Shown in pieces: positions 24,180 to 33,600 of a stretch of 64,000 bases of DNA; the stretch's first letter is position 1; each line of letters begins with the position of its first letter. Made by a program: the position numbers and the translations under genes. Origin of the DNA: Streptomyces sp. YPW6 (GTDB lineage Bacteria; Actinomycetota; Actinomycetes; Streptomycetales; Streptomycetaceae); NCBI RefSeq assembly GCF_018866325.1, contig NZ_CP076457.1:3879001-3943000 (forward strand), read 5' to 3'. The notes beneath the pieces are model-generated. The model saw only the letters and a list, made by a program, of their open reading frames with translations. It did no database searches and had not been told where the DNA came from.

Positions 24180-24425
24180 TCAGCCCTGATACCCCTCCAC
24201 CTCGTCGGCGGGGCGGACCTTCGCCGTCGAGGGGTCCTCGCCGTACTCGCTGAGCGCCCGACGTCTGCGCAGCAGGTCCCAGCACTGGTCGAGCTGGACC
24301 TCCACCGCCCGCAGCCGGGCCTTCTCGCCCGTGGACAGGCCCATCTGCGCCACGGAGCGGTCGCGCAGGTCGCGCTCCTCGGAGACCAGTTCGTCGATGT
24401 GCTCCAGGATGTCGCTGTCGGCCAT
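24180..24425 (-). CDS. DUF2630 family small protein
   Basis: The gene encodes 81 residues from ATG at 24425, preceded by GAAAGAGG. It is wholly helical and charged: DILEHIDELVSEERDLRDRS, then ARLRAVEVQLDQCWDLLRRRRA, then EYGEDPSTAKVRPADEVEGYQG. The Leu-Asp-Gln-Cys-Trp-Asp-Leu-Leu-Arg core and the VRPxxxVEGYxG tail define DUF2630, a family of small cytosolic actinobacterial proteins of unknown function. Confidence 0.9.
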   Translation of the reverse strand: MADSDILEHIDELVSEERDLRDRSVAQMGLSTGEKARLRAVEVQLDQCWDLLRRRRALSEYGEDPSTAKVRPADEVEGYQG

Positions 24426-24547
24426 GACGCCTCTTTCGGGTTCGTTCGGCGGTGGTCGTCGCGCGGTGGCGATCACGGATCCCACTCTCACCCGGGCGCC
24501 GCCCCGTCGCACGTCGGCCGGGCCCTCGTCACACGTCGGCGGACGTC

Positions 24548-25477
24548 TCAGCGCGCTACGGCGGAGGTCTTCCCGCGCCGCCGCAGCACCCGGGCCAGCA
24601 CCGCTCCCACGAGCAGGACCGCACCGACCGCCAGCACCCACCACACGGTGGTCCGCAGTGAGGCGGTCAGGGCGTCGACGACCGCCGCGGCCGCGTCCCG
24701 GTCGCTGCTCGGCACCTCGTCCAGCACCCGGCCGCGGCCGACCGCGACCACGACCCGGAGCAGAATCGCACCGAGCACGAACCCCGCGCCCACCACCGCG
24801 GTGGCCCACAGCCCGGCCCGCAGCCCGCCCCGTACGGTGGCGATGCCCACGACCAGGACGAGGAGTACCAGCGTGGCGACGGCCGGCCAGATGCTGCAGT
24901 AGCGGAGCCAGTGGAACGAGTCCCGCAGTTCGTCGGCCTGACCGGGGCCCAGCAGGGTGATCTCCGTCCGCTCCACGGGGATCTGGTCCGCGAACGGCAC
25001 CCCGTCGCGCACCAGGTTCTGTTTGACCTGGTCGATCACCGGTGCCAGGTCGATCGTGACGGCTTGACCGCTGTCGCCGTCCAGGGCGGCCTTCACTGCC
25101 TCGTGGGCGGCGCGGTTCGCGGTGTCCCAGGCGGCGCGAAAGGCCTCGGTGGTGGTGAACGACCGCACGGTCTCGTGCAGGAACTCCCGGACCGTGTCCT
25201 GGAGCGGACCGAGATCGATCCGCTCCATCGCCTCGTCGGTGACCAGGTCCGCGACGGTGGCCTGAACCGCAGGGTCGGAGGAGAGCGGGGACACGGCGGC
25301 CACATACCGGTCGGTGTCGTCGATCTCCAGGTCGACCCAGGCGGAGAGCGCGCTCAGCGGCACGAGGACGGTGAGCAGGACGAGCAGGACCGCCGAGAGG
25401 GCCACCGAGACCGCCGAGATCGTCGAGGCCGGGGCGGGCGACGGGGCCGGGGAGGTGGCCGAGGAAGAGGTCCGCAC
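24548..25477 (-). CDS. Integral membrane protein, function unknown
   Basis: The gene encodes about 309 residues from a GTG at 25477. GGAGGG lies directly before it at very short spacing, so the start is uncertain; the reading frame stays open to 25693 but would overlap the divergent gene. The first TM helix lies at about residues 15-45. A largely helical extracytoplasmic region of about 140 residues follows, with DTDRYVAAVSPLSSDPAVQATVADLVTD. Three further helices (about 197-300) end in a basic RVLRRRGK tail. The family is common in Streptomyces without an assigned role. Confidence 0.72.
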   Translation of the reverse strand: MRTSSSATSPAPSPAPASTISAVSVALSAVLLVLLTVLVPLSALSAWVDLEIDDTDRYVAAVSPLSSDPAVQATVADLVTDEAMERIDLGPLQDTVREFLHETVRSFTTTEAFRAAWDTANRAAHEAVKAALDGDSGQAVTIDLAPVIDQVKQNLVRDGVPFADQIPVERTEITLLGPGQADELRDSFHWLRYCSIWPAVATLVLLVLVVGIATVRGGLRAGLWATAVVGAGFVLGAILLRVVVAVGRGRVLDEVPSSDRDAAAAVVDALTASLRTTVWWVLAVGAVLLVGAVLARVLRRRGKTSAVAR

Positions 25478-25608
25478 CCCTCCAGACAATCCCGTCCGGA
25501 GCCGGGCCGCTGCGGACCGTACGCCATTCGAGTTGCCGGGACGCGCGGCCGGGTGTGCTCTGGAGAAACGGGGGCGTGCGACGGGGGCGACGGAAGGAGC
25601 TGTCCGCG

Positions 25609-26016
25609 ATGGCCACACACGCAGCCATGCCCGGCCGAAGGGGGCCCCGCGCCCATGCGCGGACCCCGCATCACACCTCGCTCGCCTGGGCACTTCCTCT
25701 GGTGCTCGGCGTGATCTACGGGTTCTACGCGGCGTTCATCCGCCGCGACGGCGGCCCCAGCACCGGCGGACAGGTCCTGCTCGGTCTCGTCTCCGGGGTC
25801 GCTCTGGCAGCCCTCTGCTTCGCGCTGGGCCGGATCCAGCACTCGCTGCCCCGCGAACTGCGGGCCGCCGCCTACGGCGCGCTGACCGCGTGCGCGATCG
25901 GCTTCCTGGTGAGCCTCACCGACACCAGTGTGCTGCGGTCCACCGGACTGGGGCTGGCCGTCGGGGCGGGCGTCCTCGTCGTGTCGTACTACTACCTCTA
26001 CTCGCGGGAGACCTGA
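25609..26016 (+). CDS. Four-TM small membrane protein, function unknown
   Basis: The gene encodes 135 residues from ATG at 25609, with GGAAGGAG 8 nt upstream. A basic, His-rich N-terminus (ARTPHHTS) precedes four hydrophobic segments at about 26-42, 53-72, 83-100 and 105-128. The protein ends YYYLYSRET. It is divergent from the membrane-protein gene at 24548-25477 across about 130 bp. I do not recognise a named family. A strong terminator follows. Confidence 0.75.
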   Translation: MATHAAMPGRRGPRAHARTPHHTSLAWALPLVLGVIYGFYAAFIRRDGGPSTGGQVLLGLVSGVALAALCFALGRIQHSLPRELRAAAYGALTACAIGFLVSLTDTSVLRSTGLGLAVGAGVLVVSYYYLYSRET

Positions 26017-26050
26017 GGCCCGTCGGGCGTCCGGGGCTTCTCCGGCTGTT

Positions 26051-26083
26051 GCGCGGCCGCCAGATTCAATCTGGCGGCCGCGC
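26051..26083 (+). terminator. Strong hairpin terminator
   Basis: A perfect 14-bp stem (GCGCGGCCGCCAGA at 26051-26064 with 26070-26083) encloses a TTCAA loop. It lies about 35 nt after the small membrane-protein stop and upstream of the FMN reductase gene. Confidence 0.88.
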
Positions 26084-26130
26084 CTCTCCGTCTCGCGCCC
26101 AAGAAGTGAGAGCGGGAGGAGGAACGGGCG

Positions 26131-26700
26131 ATGACGACGGACAGCGCTCCGCTGCGGGTGGCGGTGATCATCGGCAGTACCCGCGAGGGCCGCATCGGGG
26201 ATGCGGTCGCCCGCTGGTTCGTGGAGCGTGCCCGGCACCGGAGCGAGCTGGAGCTCGCCGTGCTCGACCTGGCCGATTTCGACTTCCCCGTGCATTACCC
26301 GGGGCGGGCGACCGGCCAGATGACGGCGTTCACCGAGGAGATCGAGAGGGCGGAGGCCTTCGTCGTGGTCACACCCGAGTACAACCGCTCGTTCCCCGCC
26401 TCCCTGAAGCAGGCCATCGACTTCGCCTACGACGAGTGGCAGACCAAACCGGTCGCCTTCGTGAGCTACGGACACGGCTCCGCCGGGCTGTACGCCGTGG
26501 AGCAGCTGCGCTCGGTCTTCACCGAGCTGCACACGGTGACCCTGCGGAACGGGATCGCGCTCGACGTCCTCCGGCAGCCGCTGGAGAGACATCCCGGCGA
26601 CACCGGAAGGGACCGGTCCGTGGCGCTCATGCTCGACCAGCTCAGCTGGTGGGGCTGGGCCCTGCGCGAGGCGCGCGCCGCCCGCCCCTACGTCTCATGA
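26131..26700 (+). CDS. NAD(P)H-dependent FMN reductase
   Basis: The gene encodes 189 residues, with GGGAGGAGG about 9 nt upstream of ATG at 26131. A flavodoxin-like fold is evident: VAVIIGSTREGRIGDAVARWF (phosphate loop GSTR), VVVTPEYNRSFPASLKQAID (the PEYN flavin signature), and VAFVSYGHGSAG. These enzymes reduce FMN or quinones with NAD(P)H in the cytosol. The length is typical. It is upstream of, but probably not cotranscribed with, the ABC exporter, because a repeat-rich gap of 184 nt intervenes. Confidence 0.92.
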   Translation: MTTDSAPLRVAVIIGSTREGRIGDAVARWFVERARHRSELELAVLDLADFDFPVHYPGRATGQMTAFTEEIERAEAFVVVTPEYNRSFPASLKQAIDFAYDEWQTKPVAFVSYGHGSAGLYAVEQLRSVFTELHTVTLRNGIALDVLRQPLERHPGDTGRDRSVALMLDQLSWWGWALREARAARPYVS

Positions 26701-26820
26701 GCGGCCACGACTCACGAGGAACCACGAGCGGCCACGACCAACGAGGAACCACAGCTGGTGAGCGGCCACGCTTCACGAGCAGCCACAGCCCACGAGTGGC
26801 CACGCCGCACGAGCAGCTGG
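26699..26820. repeat. Degenerate tandem repeat, units of 27-34 nt
   Basis: Units starting GAG(C/T)GGCCACG occur at 26699, 26726, 26760 and 26794, with embedded CACGAG(G/C)A(A/G)CCAC motifs. The first unit overlaps the stop codon of the FMN reductase gene. It occupies most of the gap ahead of the ABC transporter. Confidence 0.8.
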
Positions 26821-26884
26821 AGCAGGGCGTGGGGCTCCGGCGCGGATCACGGGACTTCCACCGACGACCACCAAGGAATGGATC

Positions 26885-27856
26885 ATGAGTACTGAACTGG
26901 CCATCGAGACCACGGGGCTGGTGAAGGTCTTCGGCGACAACCGCGCGGTGGACGGCATCGACCTCGCGGTCCCCACGGGCACCGTCTACGGCGTCCTCGG
27001 ACCCAACGGCGCCGGCAAGACCACCGCCGTCCGCATGCTCGCGACCCTGCTGCGCCCCGACGGCGGCTCGGCCCGGATCTTCGGCAAGGACGTCGTGAAG
27101 GACGCCGACGCGGTTCGCAGCCGGGTCAGCCTGACCGGCCAGTACGCCTCGGTGGACGAGGACCTGACCGGTACGGAGAACCTCGTCCTGCTCGCCCGGC
27201 TGCTGGGCCACTCCAAGCCGGCGGCCCGGCACCGGGCGGAGCAACTGCTCGACGGGTTCGGGCTGAGCGAGGCGGCGTCAAAGCAGGTGAAGAACTACTC
27301 CGGAGGCATGCGGCGGCGCATCGACATCGCCGCGTCCATCCTGAACACCCCGGACGTGCTGTTCCTGGACGAGCCGACCACCGGTCTCGACCCCCGCAGC
27401 CGCAACCAGGTGTGGGACATCGTGCGAGCGGTCGTCGCCCACGGCACCACGGTCCTGCTGACCACCCAGTATCTGGACGAGGCCGACCAACTGGCCTCCC
27501 GGATCGCGGTGATCGACCACGGCAAGGTCATCGCCGAGGGCACCAAGGGCGAGCTCAAGGCGTCCGTCGGCGCCGGCACCGTGCATCTGCGCCTGCGGAA
27601 CGCCGACCAGCGGGCCGAGGCGCAGCACGTGCTGGCACGCGCACTGAACGCGGACGTCCAGCCGGACGCGGACCCGGTGGCGCTGACCGCCCGGGTCGAC
27701 GGGCAGAGCACCGAGCAGGGAGCGGCGGAGCACGCCGGGCGGGCCCTGGCCGAGCTGGCCCGGTGCGGCATCACGGTCGACAACTTCTCGCTGGGACAGC
27801 CCAGCCTCGACGAGGTCTTCCTCGCACTCACGGACAAGAAGGGAGTGGCGGCATGA
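26885..27856 (+). CDS. DrrA-type ABC transporter ATP-binding protein
   Basis: The gene encodes 323 residues. Walker A is GPNGAGKTT near residue 40, the signature is YSGGMRRR, Walker B is VLFLDEPTTGLDP, and an H-loop equivalent is TTQYLDEADQLA. The C-terminal DUF4162-like region (about 235-320) is typical of daunorubicin-resistance (DrrA) exporters. The subunit would energise a membrane pump with the next gene; its stop overlaps that gene's ATG by 4 bases (ATGA), giving tight coupling. The substrate cannot be inferred. No biosynthetic gene cluster is adjacent, so it may serve drug resistance or lipid export. Confidence 0.93.
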   Translation: MSTELAIETTGLVKVFGDNRAVDGIDLAVPTGTVYGVLGPNGAGKTTAVRMLATLLRPDGGSARIFGKDVVKDADAVRSRVSLTGQYASVDEDLTGTENLVLLARLLGHSKPAARHRAEQLLDGFGLSEAASKQVKNYSGGMRRRIDIAASILNTPDVLFLDEPTTGLDPRSRNQVWDIVRAVVAHGTTVLLTTQYLDEADQLASRIAVIDHGKVIAEGTKGELKASVGAGTVHLRLRNADQRAEAQHVLARALNADVQPDADPVALTARVDGQSTEQGAAEHAGRALAELARCGITVDNFSLGQPSLDEVFLALTDKKGVAA

Positions 27857-28710
27857 GCACCGCGACCGCCAGGACGGAGCCCGAGGACGTCGTACTCGCC
27901 GCGCCCGACCAGGAACGCCTCTCGGCGCTCCTGGTGGGCCGGGACCGCCCGCCGAGGCCCAGTGCCCTGTCGGCATCGCTGACCTTCGGCTGGCGGGCCA
28001 TGCTGAAGATCAAGCATGTGCCCGAGCAGCTCTTCGACGTGACGGCTTTCCCGATCATGCTGGTCCTGATGTACGCGTACCTCTTCGGAGGGGCGTTGGC
28101 CGGCTCCACGGAGGAGTACATCCAGTTCCTGCTGCCCGGCATCATGGTGATGAGCGTCGTGATGATCACGATGTACACGGGTGTCGCGGTGAACACGGAC
28201 ATCGCCAAGGGCGTCTTCGACCGTTTCCGCACCCTGCCGATCTGGCGGCCCGCCCCGATGGTCGGCTATCTGCTCGGCGACGTCCTGCGCTATCTCCTGG
28301 CGTCGGCGGTCATGCTCGCCGTCGGCATGCTCATCGGGTTCCGCCCCGGCGGCGGCGTGCTCGGCGTGCTGGCGGGCGTCGCCCTGCTCATGGTGTTCGC
28401 GTTCGCGTTCTCGTGGATCTGGACCATGTTCGGGCTGCTGCTGCGCTCCGAGAAGTCGGTGATGGGCGTCAGCATGATGGTGATCTTCCCGCTGACCTTC
28501 CTCAGCAATGTCTTCGTCGACCCGAGGACGATGCCGGGCTGGCTCCAGGCCTTCGTGAACAACAGCCCGGTCACCCACCTCGCCACGGCGGTGCGCGAGT
28601 TGATGGCGGGCAACTGGCCGGCCGCCGACGTCGCCTGGTCGCTGGGGTGGGCCGGGATCCTCGCGGCGGTCTTCGGTCCGGTGACGATGCGGCTGTACAA
28701 CCGCAAGTGA
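27853..28710 (+). CDS. DrrB-type ABC-2 permease
   Basis: The gene encodes 285 residues with a cytosolic N-terminus of about 55 residues and six hydrophobic segments. The ABC-2 landmarks are FPIMLVLMYAYLFGGAL, DIAKGVFDRFRTLPIWRPAP (coupling helix), and FLSNVFVDPRTMPGWLQAFVNNSPVTHL near the C-terminus. This is the DrrB/NodJ family. It pairs with the upstream ATPase, most likely as a homodimeric exporter in the plasma membrane. Confidence 0.93.
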   Translation: MSTATARTEPEDVVLAAPDQERLSALLVGRDRPPRPSALSASLTFGWRAMLKIKHVPEQLFDVTAFPIMLVLMYAYLFGGALAGSTEEYIQFLLPGIMVMSVVMITMYTGVAVNTDIAKGVFDRFRTLPIWRPAPMVGYLLGDVLRYLLASAVMLAVGMLIGFRPGGGVLGVLAGVALLMVFAFAFSWIWTMFGLLLRSEKSVMGVSMMVIFPLTFLSNVFVDPRTMPGWLQAFVNNSPVTHLATAVRELMAGNWPAADVAWSLGWAGILAAVFGPVTMRLYNRK

Positions 28711-28856
28711 CCGCCGCGTACCCCGGGGCCCATCGACGGGTCCGGGGCGCCTGCCGGTGGGACCCGCGCGCGCATCCACCGTGACTCCCCGCCGCGCCTG
28801 CCGGTGGCCCCGAGCCCCCCACCGGTGGGGTCCCGGCCGGGTTCGTCCGGGCATCC

Positions 28857-28887
28857 TTGACCTTCCCCGCGGGGGAAGCCCCAGCAT
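28857..28887 (+). promoter_or_regulatory. MerR-type promoter with 19-bp spacer
   Basis: A -35 TTGACC (28857-28862) and a -10-like CAGCAT (28882-28887) are separated by 19 bp, the over-long spacing that MerR-family activators correct by twisting DNA. The spacer carries the inverted repeat CTTCCCC-GCG-GGGGAAG (28862-28878). The MerR-PP2C gene begins 43 nt downstream, so it is probably autoregulated. Confidence 0.78.
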
Positions 28888-28930
28888 CGGTGGGGCCGGG
28901 CGGAAGGCGCCCGGTACGAGGAGGTACGGG

Positions 28931-30262
28931 GTGGGACGCGAAGGCCGCTCGGCGGGTGCCGGGAGCGGGGAGCTGGTGACGATCGGGGAGTTCGCCCGGC
29001 TGTCCCGGCTCTCCGCCAAGGCGCTGAGGCGCTACGACGAACTGGGCCTGCTGCGGCCCGCCTTGGTCGACCCGTTGAACGGCTACCGGTACTACGACCC
29101 GGCGCAGGTGGAGGGGGCCCGGCTCGTGGCGTGGCTGCGCAGGATCGGGATGCCGCTGAACCGGATCGGCCGGGTCGTGGCGCTCGACGCTGGTGCTGCG
29201 GCTGTGGAGATCCGGGCCTACTGGGCACGGGTGGAGGCCGAGACGGCGGCCCGGCGCGATCTGGCGATGTACCTCGTCGACCATCTGTCAGCGGAGGGCA
29301 GGACGATGTCACGGGTGGCGAACAGCGCGGGCAGCGCGGGCAACGCGGGCAACGCGGGTCATGCGGCCAACGTGGAGGGTGCGGGACGTTCGGGGAGTGC
29401 GGGCGTGGCGGGTGGGCCCGGCGTCTTGGGCGGGCCCGGAGCATCGGTGGGGCCCGGGGCGTCGGTCGGGCCCGGGGAGCTGGGTGGTGCGGGTGCGGGT
29501 GCGGGGGCGGTGGCCCTCGCGATCCGGTGCGCCGCGCTGACCGATATCGGAGTGGTGCGTACGACGAACCAGGACGCGGCGTTCGCGGGGCCCCGGCTGC
29601 TTGCGGTCGCCGACGGCTTCGGGGAGGGCGGGGCCGAGGCGAGTGCGGCGGCGATCGAGGCGCTCAAGCCCTCCACGTGGGGCCGGGACGGTGCGCTGTC
29701 CGCCGCCGACCTGCTCAACGCCCTGGAGGACACGGCGGATTCGGCTGCGGGGGCGGTGCGGGACGCGGTCGCATCCTGTGCGGCTCCGGACGGTTCGGGG
29801 ACCACGCTCACCGCGATGCTCTGGACCGGTTCGCGGCTCGGGCTCGTGCACATCGGGGACTCGCGGGCCTATCTGCTGCGGGGCGGTGAGCTGTTCCGGA
29901 TCACGCACGACCACAGCCTGGTCCAGTCGATGATCGATGACGGTTCGCTGAGCCCGGAGGAGGCCGCTTCCCATCCGGAGCCCGCTCTGTTGCTGAAGGC
30001 GCTGGTCGGCGAGGAGCGACCGGCAGCGGTGGCCGTCGCGTGCCGCCCGGACGTCCGCTTGCAGGAGGTGCTGGCGGGGGACCGCTACTTGCTGTGCTCG
30101 GACGGCCTGACGGCGGTGGTGGACGCGGCGGATCTGCGGGCGGCGGTGGTCGCGGCAGAGGACCCGCAGGAGGCGGTCCGCCGGTTGGTCGACCTGGCCC
30201 GCGAGGCGGGCGGGCCGGACAACGTGGCCTGTGCCGTGGCCGACGTGGTCGTCGAGGAGTGA
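28931..30262 (+). CDS. MerR regulator fused to PP2C-type Ser/Thr phosphatase
   Basis: The gene encodes 443 residues from GTG at 28931, after GAGGAGG. Residues 16-85 are a MerR winged helix (LVTIGEFARLSRLSAKALRRYDELGLL, then NGYRYYDPAQVEGARLV). A dimerisation helix to about 120 follows, then an Ala/Gly/Ser linker of about 70 residues with short repeats. Residues 198-443 form a PPM phosphatase: GVVRTTNQDA, VADGFGEGG, GSGTTLTAML, HIGDSRAYLL, THDHSLVQ, LCSDGLTAVV and GGPDNVACAV. The metal-binding Asp residues all appear present. The fusion implies a one-component regulator whose DNA binding or partners are tied to dephosphorylation. The ligand is unknown. Confidence 0.9.
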   Translation: MGREGRSAGAGSGELVTIGEFARLSRLSAKALRRYDELGLLRPALVDPLNGYRYYDPAQVEGARLVAWLRRIGMPLNRIGRVVALDAGAAAVEIRAYWARVEAETAARRDLAMYLVDHLSAEGRTMSRVANSAGSAGNAGNAGHAANVEGAGRSGSAGVAGGPGVLGGPGASVGPGASVGPGELGGAGAGAGAVALAIRCAALTDIGVVRTTNQDAAFAGPRLLAVADGFGEGGAEASAAAIEALKPSTWGRDGALSAADLLNALEDTADSAAGAVRDAVASCAAPDGSGTTLTAMLWTGSRLGLVHIGDSRAYLLRGGELFRITHDHSLVQSMIDDGSLSPEEAASHPEPALLLKALVGEERPAAVAVACRPDVRLQEVLAGDRYLLCSDGLTAVVDAADLRAAVVAAEDPQEAVRRLVDLAREAGGPDNVACAVADVVVEE

Positions 30263-30616
30263 GAAGCGGAGCCGCCGAGCGGTCGGTGGGCCCGGGGCCG
30301 GACGCCACGGGGCGCGGGGCGAACGGCCGGCCCCGGGCTCTGGGGGGCCGCGGCGCCCCGGCGGACGCTGGTGCTGCGGAGGACTGAGGTGCTGCGGGGG
30401 CTGAGGCGCTGCCTGCGGAGGCCCGCTGTGCTCCGGAGGCCTGCGGCGCGGAGAAGTCGGCCGTGCCCCGGCGGAGAGGCCCGCCGTGCTCTGGAGACCC
30501 GGGCGCTGTAAAGGCCGCGGTGCTGCGGAAGCCGGGGTGCCCCGGAGCCCCGGGGTGTTGCGGAGGCTGCGGTGCTGCGGCGGACCCCGGTGTTGCGGAG
30601 GGCGGAGGTGGTGGGG
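30263..30616. repeat. Gene-free stretch with GTGCTGCGG-type repeats
   Basis: This 354-nt gap between convergent genes holds at least six copies of GTG(C/T)TGCGG (clusters near 30370-30400 and 30520-30600), mixed with CCCCGGAG blocks. No hairpin terminator stands out and no conserved coding sequence is visible; open frames here are compositional. Confidence 0.6.
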
Positions 30617-33600
30617 TCAGAGCCGCCAGTCGGGGGAGCGCTCCGGGCGGTAGGCGCAGGTGGTGCCGGTGGTGACGGAGGCCTTGAGGTGGGCGGCCAG
30701 CGCGGGATGCAGGGGGTCCAGCTTGCGCAGGGTGTCGCGGATCCGGGCGGTGACCGTCTTGCGGGCCCGCTCGGTCTGGTCGCCCAGTCGACGGGTCCGG
30801 CCGCCGAGTCCGGCCGCGGTGCGCAGCTCGTCGAGGAGGGCCTGCCGCTCCCGGCCGTACTTCTCCACCTGCTCGGTGTCGTCCCGGGCGGCTGCTCGGT
30901 CTATCTCGGCGTCCAGCCGTTCCAGGTGCTCCTTGTAGCGGCGCTTGGCCTCCTCGTCCAGCACTGGATCGCCGCCGAGTTGCCCGGCGGCGGCGACGAG
31001 GTCCCCGCCCTCGGGGGCGAGGAGCCGGACGGCCGGGACGTCGGCGCCGGGGAGCCCCAACAGGCTGTGCAGGTCCCGCAGGCCCTTGGCGTCCGGGACG
31101 TGCACGGTCACCCCGTCCCACCGCAGCTGCCACACCGGTCCGTTCCGCCGGAATTCCGCGGGCGGCTCGTGTGGCGCGGCGGCCTCGCCCCGCCCCGGGG
31201 CCGTTGCTGCCGTGTCCCGGCCGGCCGCCACTCCGGCCCGGCTGCTGCTCCCGGCCTCGCTCTTGCTCCCGGTCTCGCTCGTGCTCCCGGCCTCGCTCTT
31301 GCTCCCGGTCTCGCTCGTGCTCCCGGTCTCGCTCCTGGCCCCGGTTTCGTTCCCGGCCCGGCTCCTGTCCTCGGCTTCGCTCCGGGCCGCCGCCGGGACC
31401 GGGCCCCGCGACCGTGAGACGGAGGTGGCTGCGGAGGCGTCGGCCGCCGCGGTGGCCGGGGCCAGGGTGACAGTCGCGGGGGCGGAGGCGGTCAGGGGTG
31501 GGGCCGCACGGAGGGCTGCGGCCTCGGTCTCCAGGTGGCCCAGGGCCAACTCGCCCGCTTCCCGGATCACTTCACCGAGCAGCCGCCGGGCCTGTCCGGC
31601 GTCGCTCGCCCCGGACTCCTCGCCCGCACGGGAGCCCTGGCGCGCGTTGCAGTCCTCGCCCGCCCCGAAGTCCTCGCCCGCGCTGTAACTCTCGTCCGGG
31701 CCGTAGTCTCCTCTCGCCCCGGAGCCCTGGCCCGCGCCGGAGCGGGCGAGCAGGGAACGGGCCAGGCTCAGCCGGGCGCGTACGGCCCAGGGGCGGGCGC
31801 CGAGGCGGTCCGAGGAGGCGGCGGCCTCGGTGAGCGCCGCCTCCGCCGCGTCCTGGTCGCCACGTGCGGCGGCGAGCATCCCGAGCCAGAGGTCGACGGG
31901 GCCGCTGATGTCGCACCCGTACAGCGAGACGACCCACTGGCCCGTGTAGGGCGTCAGTTCGTCCTCCGCGCGGGCGATGAGGCGCGGGTCGCCCGTCACC
32001 GCGGCCGTCTGGGCCAGCAGCCTGAGCCAGAGCGGCATGAACGCCCGAGGGTAGGGGGCGGCGCGGTCCGCGTGCTCGGCGATCAGGCGCAACGCGGGCG
32101 TGGCGTCTCCCTGCTCCACCGCGGTGACCGCCTCCAGCAGCCCGGGACAGGGATACCCGGAGGCGGGAAGCTCGGCGAGAACCTCCTCGGCCTCGGCGAA
32201 GTCGCCTTGGAGCAGATGGAGCGCCCAGCGCAGATGGTGACCCATGAAGCCGAAGGCCGGGTGGTCGTTGTTCTCCGGGTCGAGCGCGTCGTCCGCCAGC
32301 GCGGTGGTGGCCTCGGCGAACCGGCCCTGGAGGGCGGCGATCAGGCTGGTGTCGACGGCGACCCCCAGGGCGAACCGGGGCAGCGCGGTCAGCTCGGCGA
32401 GCCCGGCGAACGTACGGAACTGGTCGAGGAAGGCCGGGTCGCCCAGCTCCAGCAGCGCCACCCAGCGCATCGACGCCGCGTGCAGCTCCATGTCGTGGTG
32501 CTGGGTGCGCCGGCCGACGACGGTCATCTCGTCGGTCAGCCCGAGCCGTTCCGCCGCCGATCCGAGGCCCCACACGGAGTCGTGGCGCGCCCAGAGGGAG
32601 AAGGCGAGCGCTTCGTCGTCCGAGCCGTTCCGGGCCAGTGCCATGAAGTTGATGGCCAGCTCCTGGGCGAGCCGGTCGTCGGAGAGGCTCGCCTGGCCCT
32701 CCTTGCCGGTGACCCTGCGGTGTGCCTCGGTGAGGAGGCTCCTCATGGAAGCGCCGCCGTCGCCCGGGAACCCGTCGCGGTGGAGAGTGATCGCCACCCG
32801 GCTCAGCAGCTCGGGGTCGTCCAGCTCCCGGGCCCGGGCGACCGACCCGTCCAGCAGGCGCTGCGCCTCCGCGGTCTCGCCCGCGTGCCGGAGCTGTCCG
32901 GCGAGGTCGAGGCCGATCAGCACGGCGCGCCGGAGGTCGGGATCCTCGCCGGAGGCCACCGCGAGGGCGCGCCGGTAGTGGCCGACGGCCTCCTCGTCGG
33001 CCAGGCGCCCCGAGGCGTCCCGGGCGGCCGCCAGCAGCAGGTCGATCCGGCGGTCGCGCTCCAGTGCGTGCCCGGCGAGATGGGCGTGGCGGGCCAGAGC
33101 ACCGGTCGGCACCGCGTTGCCGAGGCCGCCGTGCGCGTCCAGGGCCCGTACGGCGGCGGCATGGCGTGCGCGGGCCTCGGCGTCGTCCAGCGAGGCGTAC
33201 AGCGTTTCGCGCAGGAGGTCGTGGGCGAAGGCGTACCGGCCGGAGGGGCGGGGAACGACGACCCGGGCGACGACGGCCGACTCCAGCAGCCGGTCCACGT
33301 GGGGGACCGGCGCCCCGTGCACGACGGCCAGCACCTGCCGGCGGAACTCCCGGCCGAGCAGGGCGGCACTGGTCAGCAGCGAGACGACCGGCTCGGGCAG
33401 CAGCGCGAGCCGCTGACGGACCGCTTCCCGTACGCCGGGCGGAATCGTGGAGACCGGGGATCCGCTGTGCCAGAGGCGGGCGGTCTGCTCGACGAAGAAG
33501 GGGTTGCCGCCCGTACGCCGGTGCACCTCGTCGACGAGCTCCGGCGCGGGCTCGTGGCCCGCCGTCACCGTCATCAGCGCGCCCACCTCGTCCCGGCCGA

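Noticed and set aside
26885..30262. ABC exporter plus MerR fusion considered as part of an antibiotic biosynthetic cluster
   Set aside because: No biosynthetic enzymes (PKS, NRPS, terpene, RiPP) occur in the flanks.
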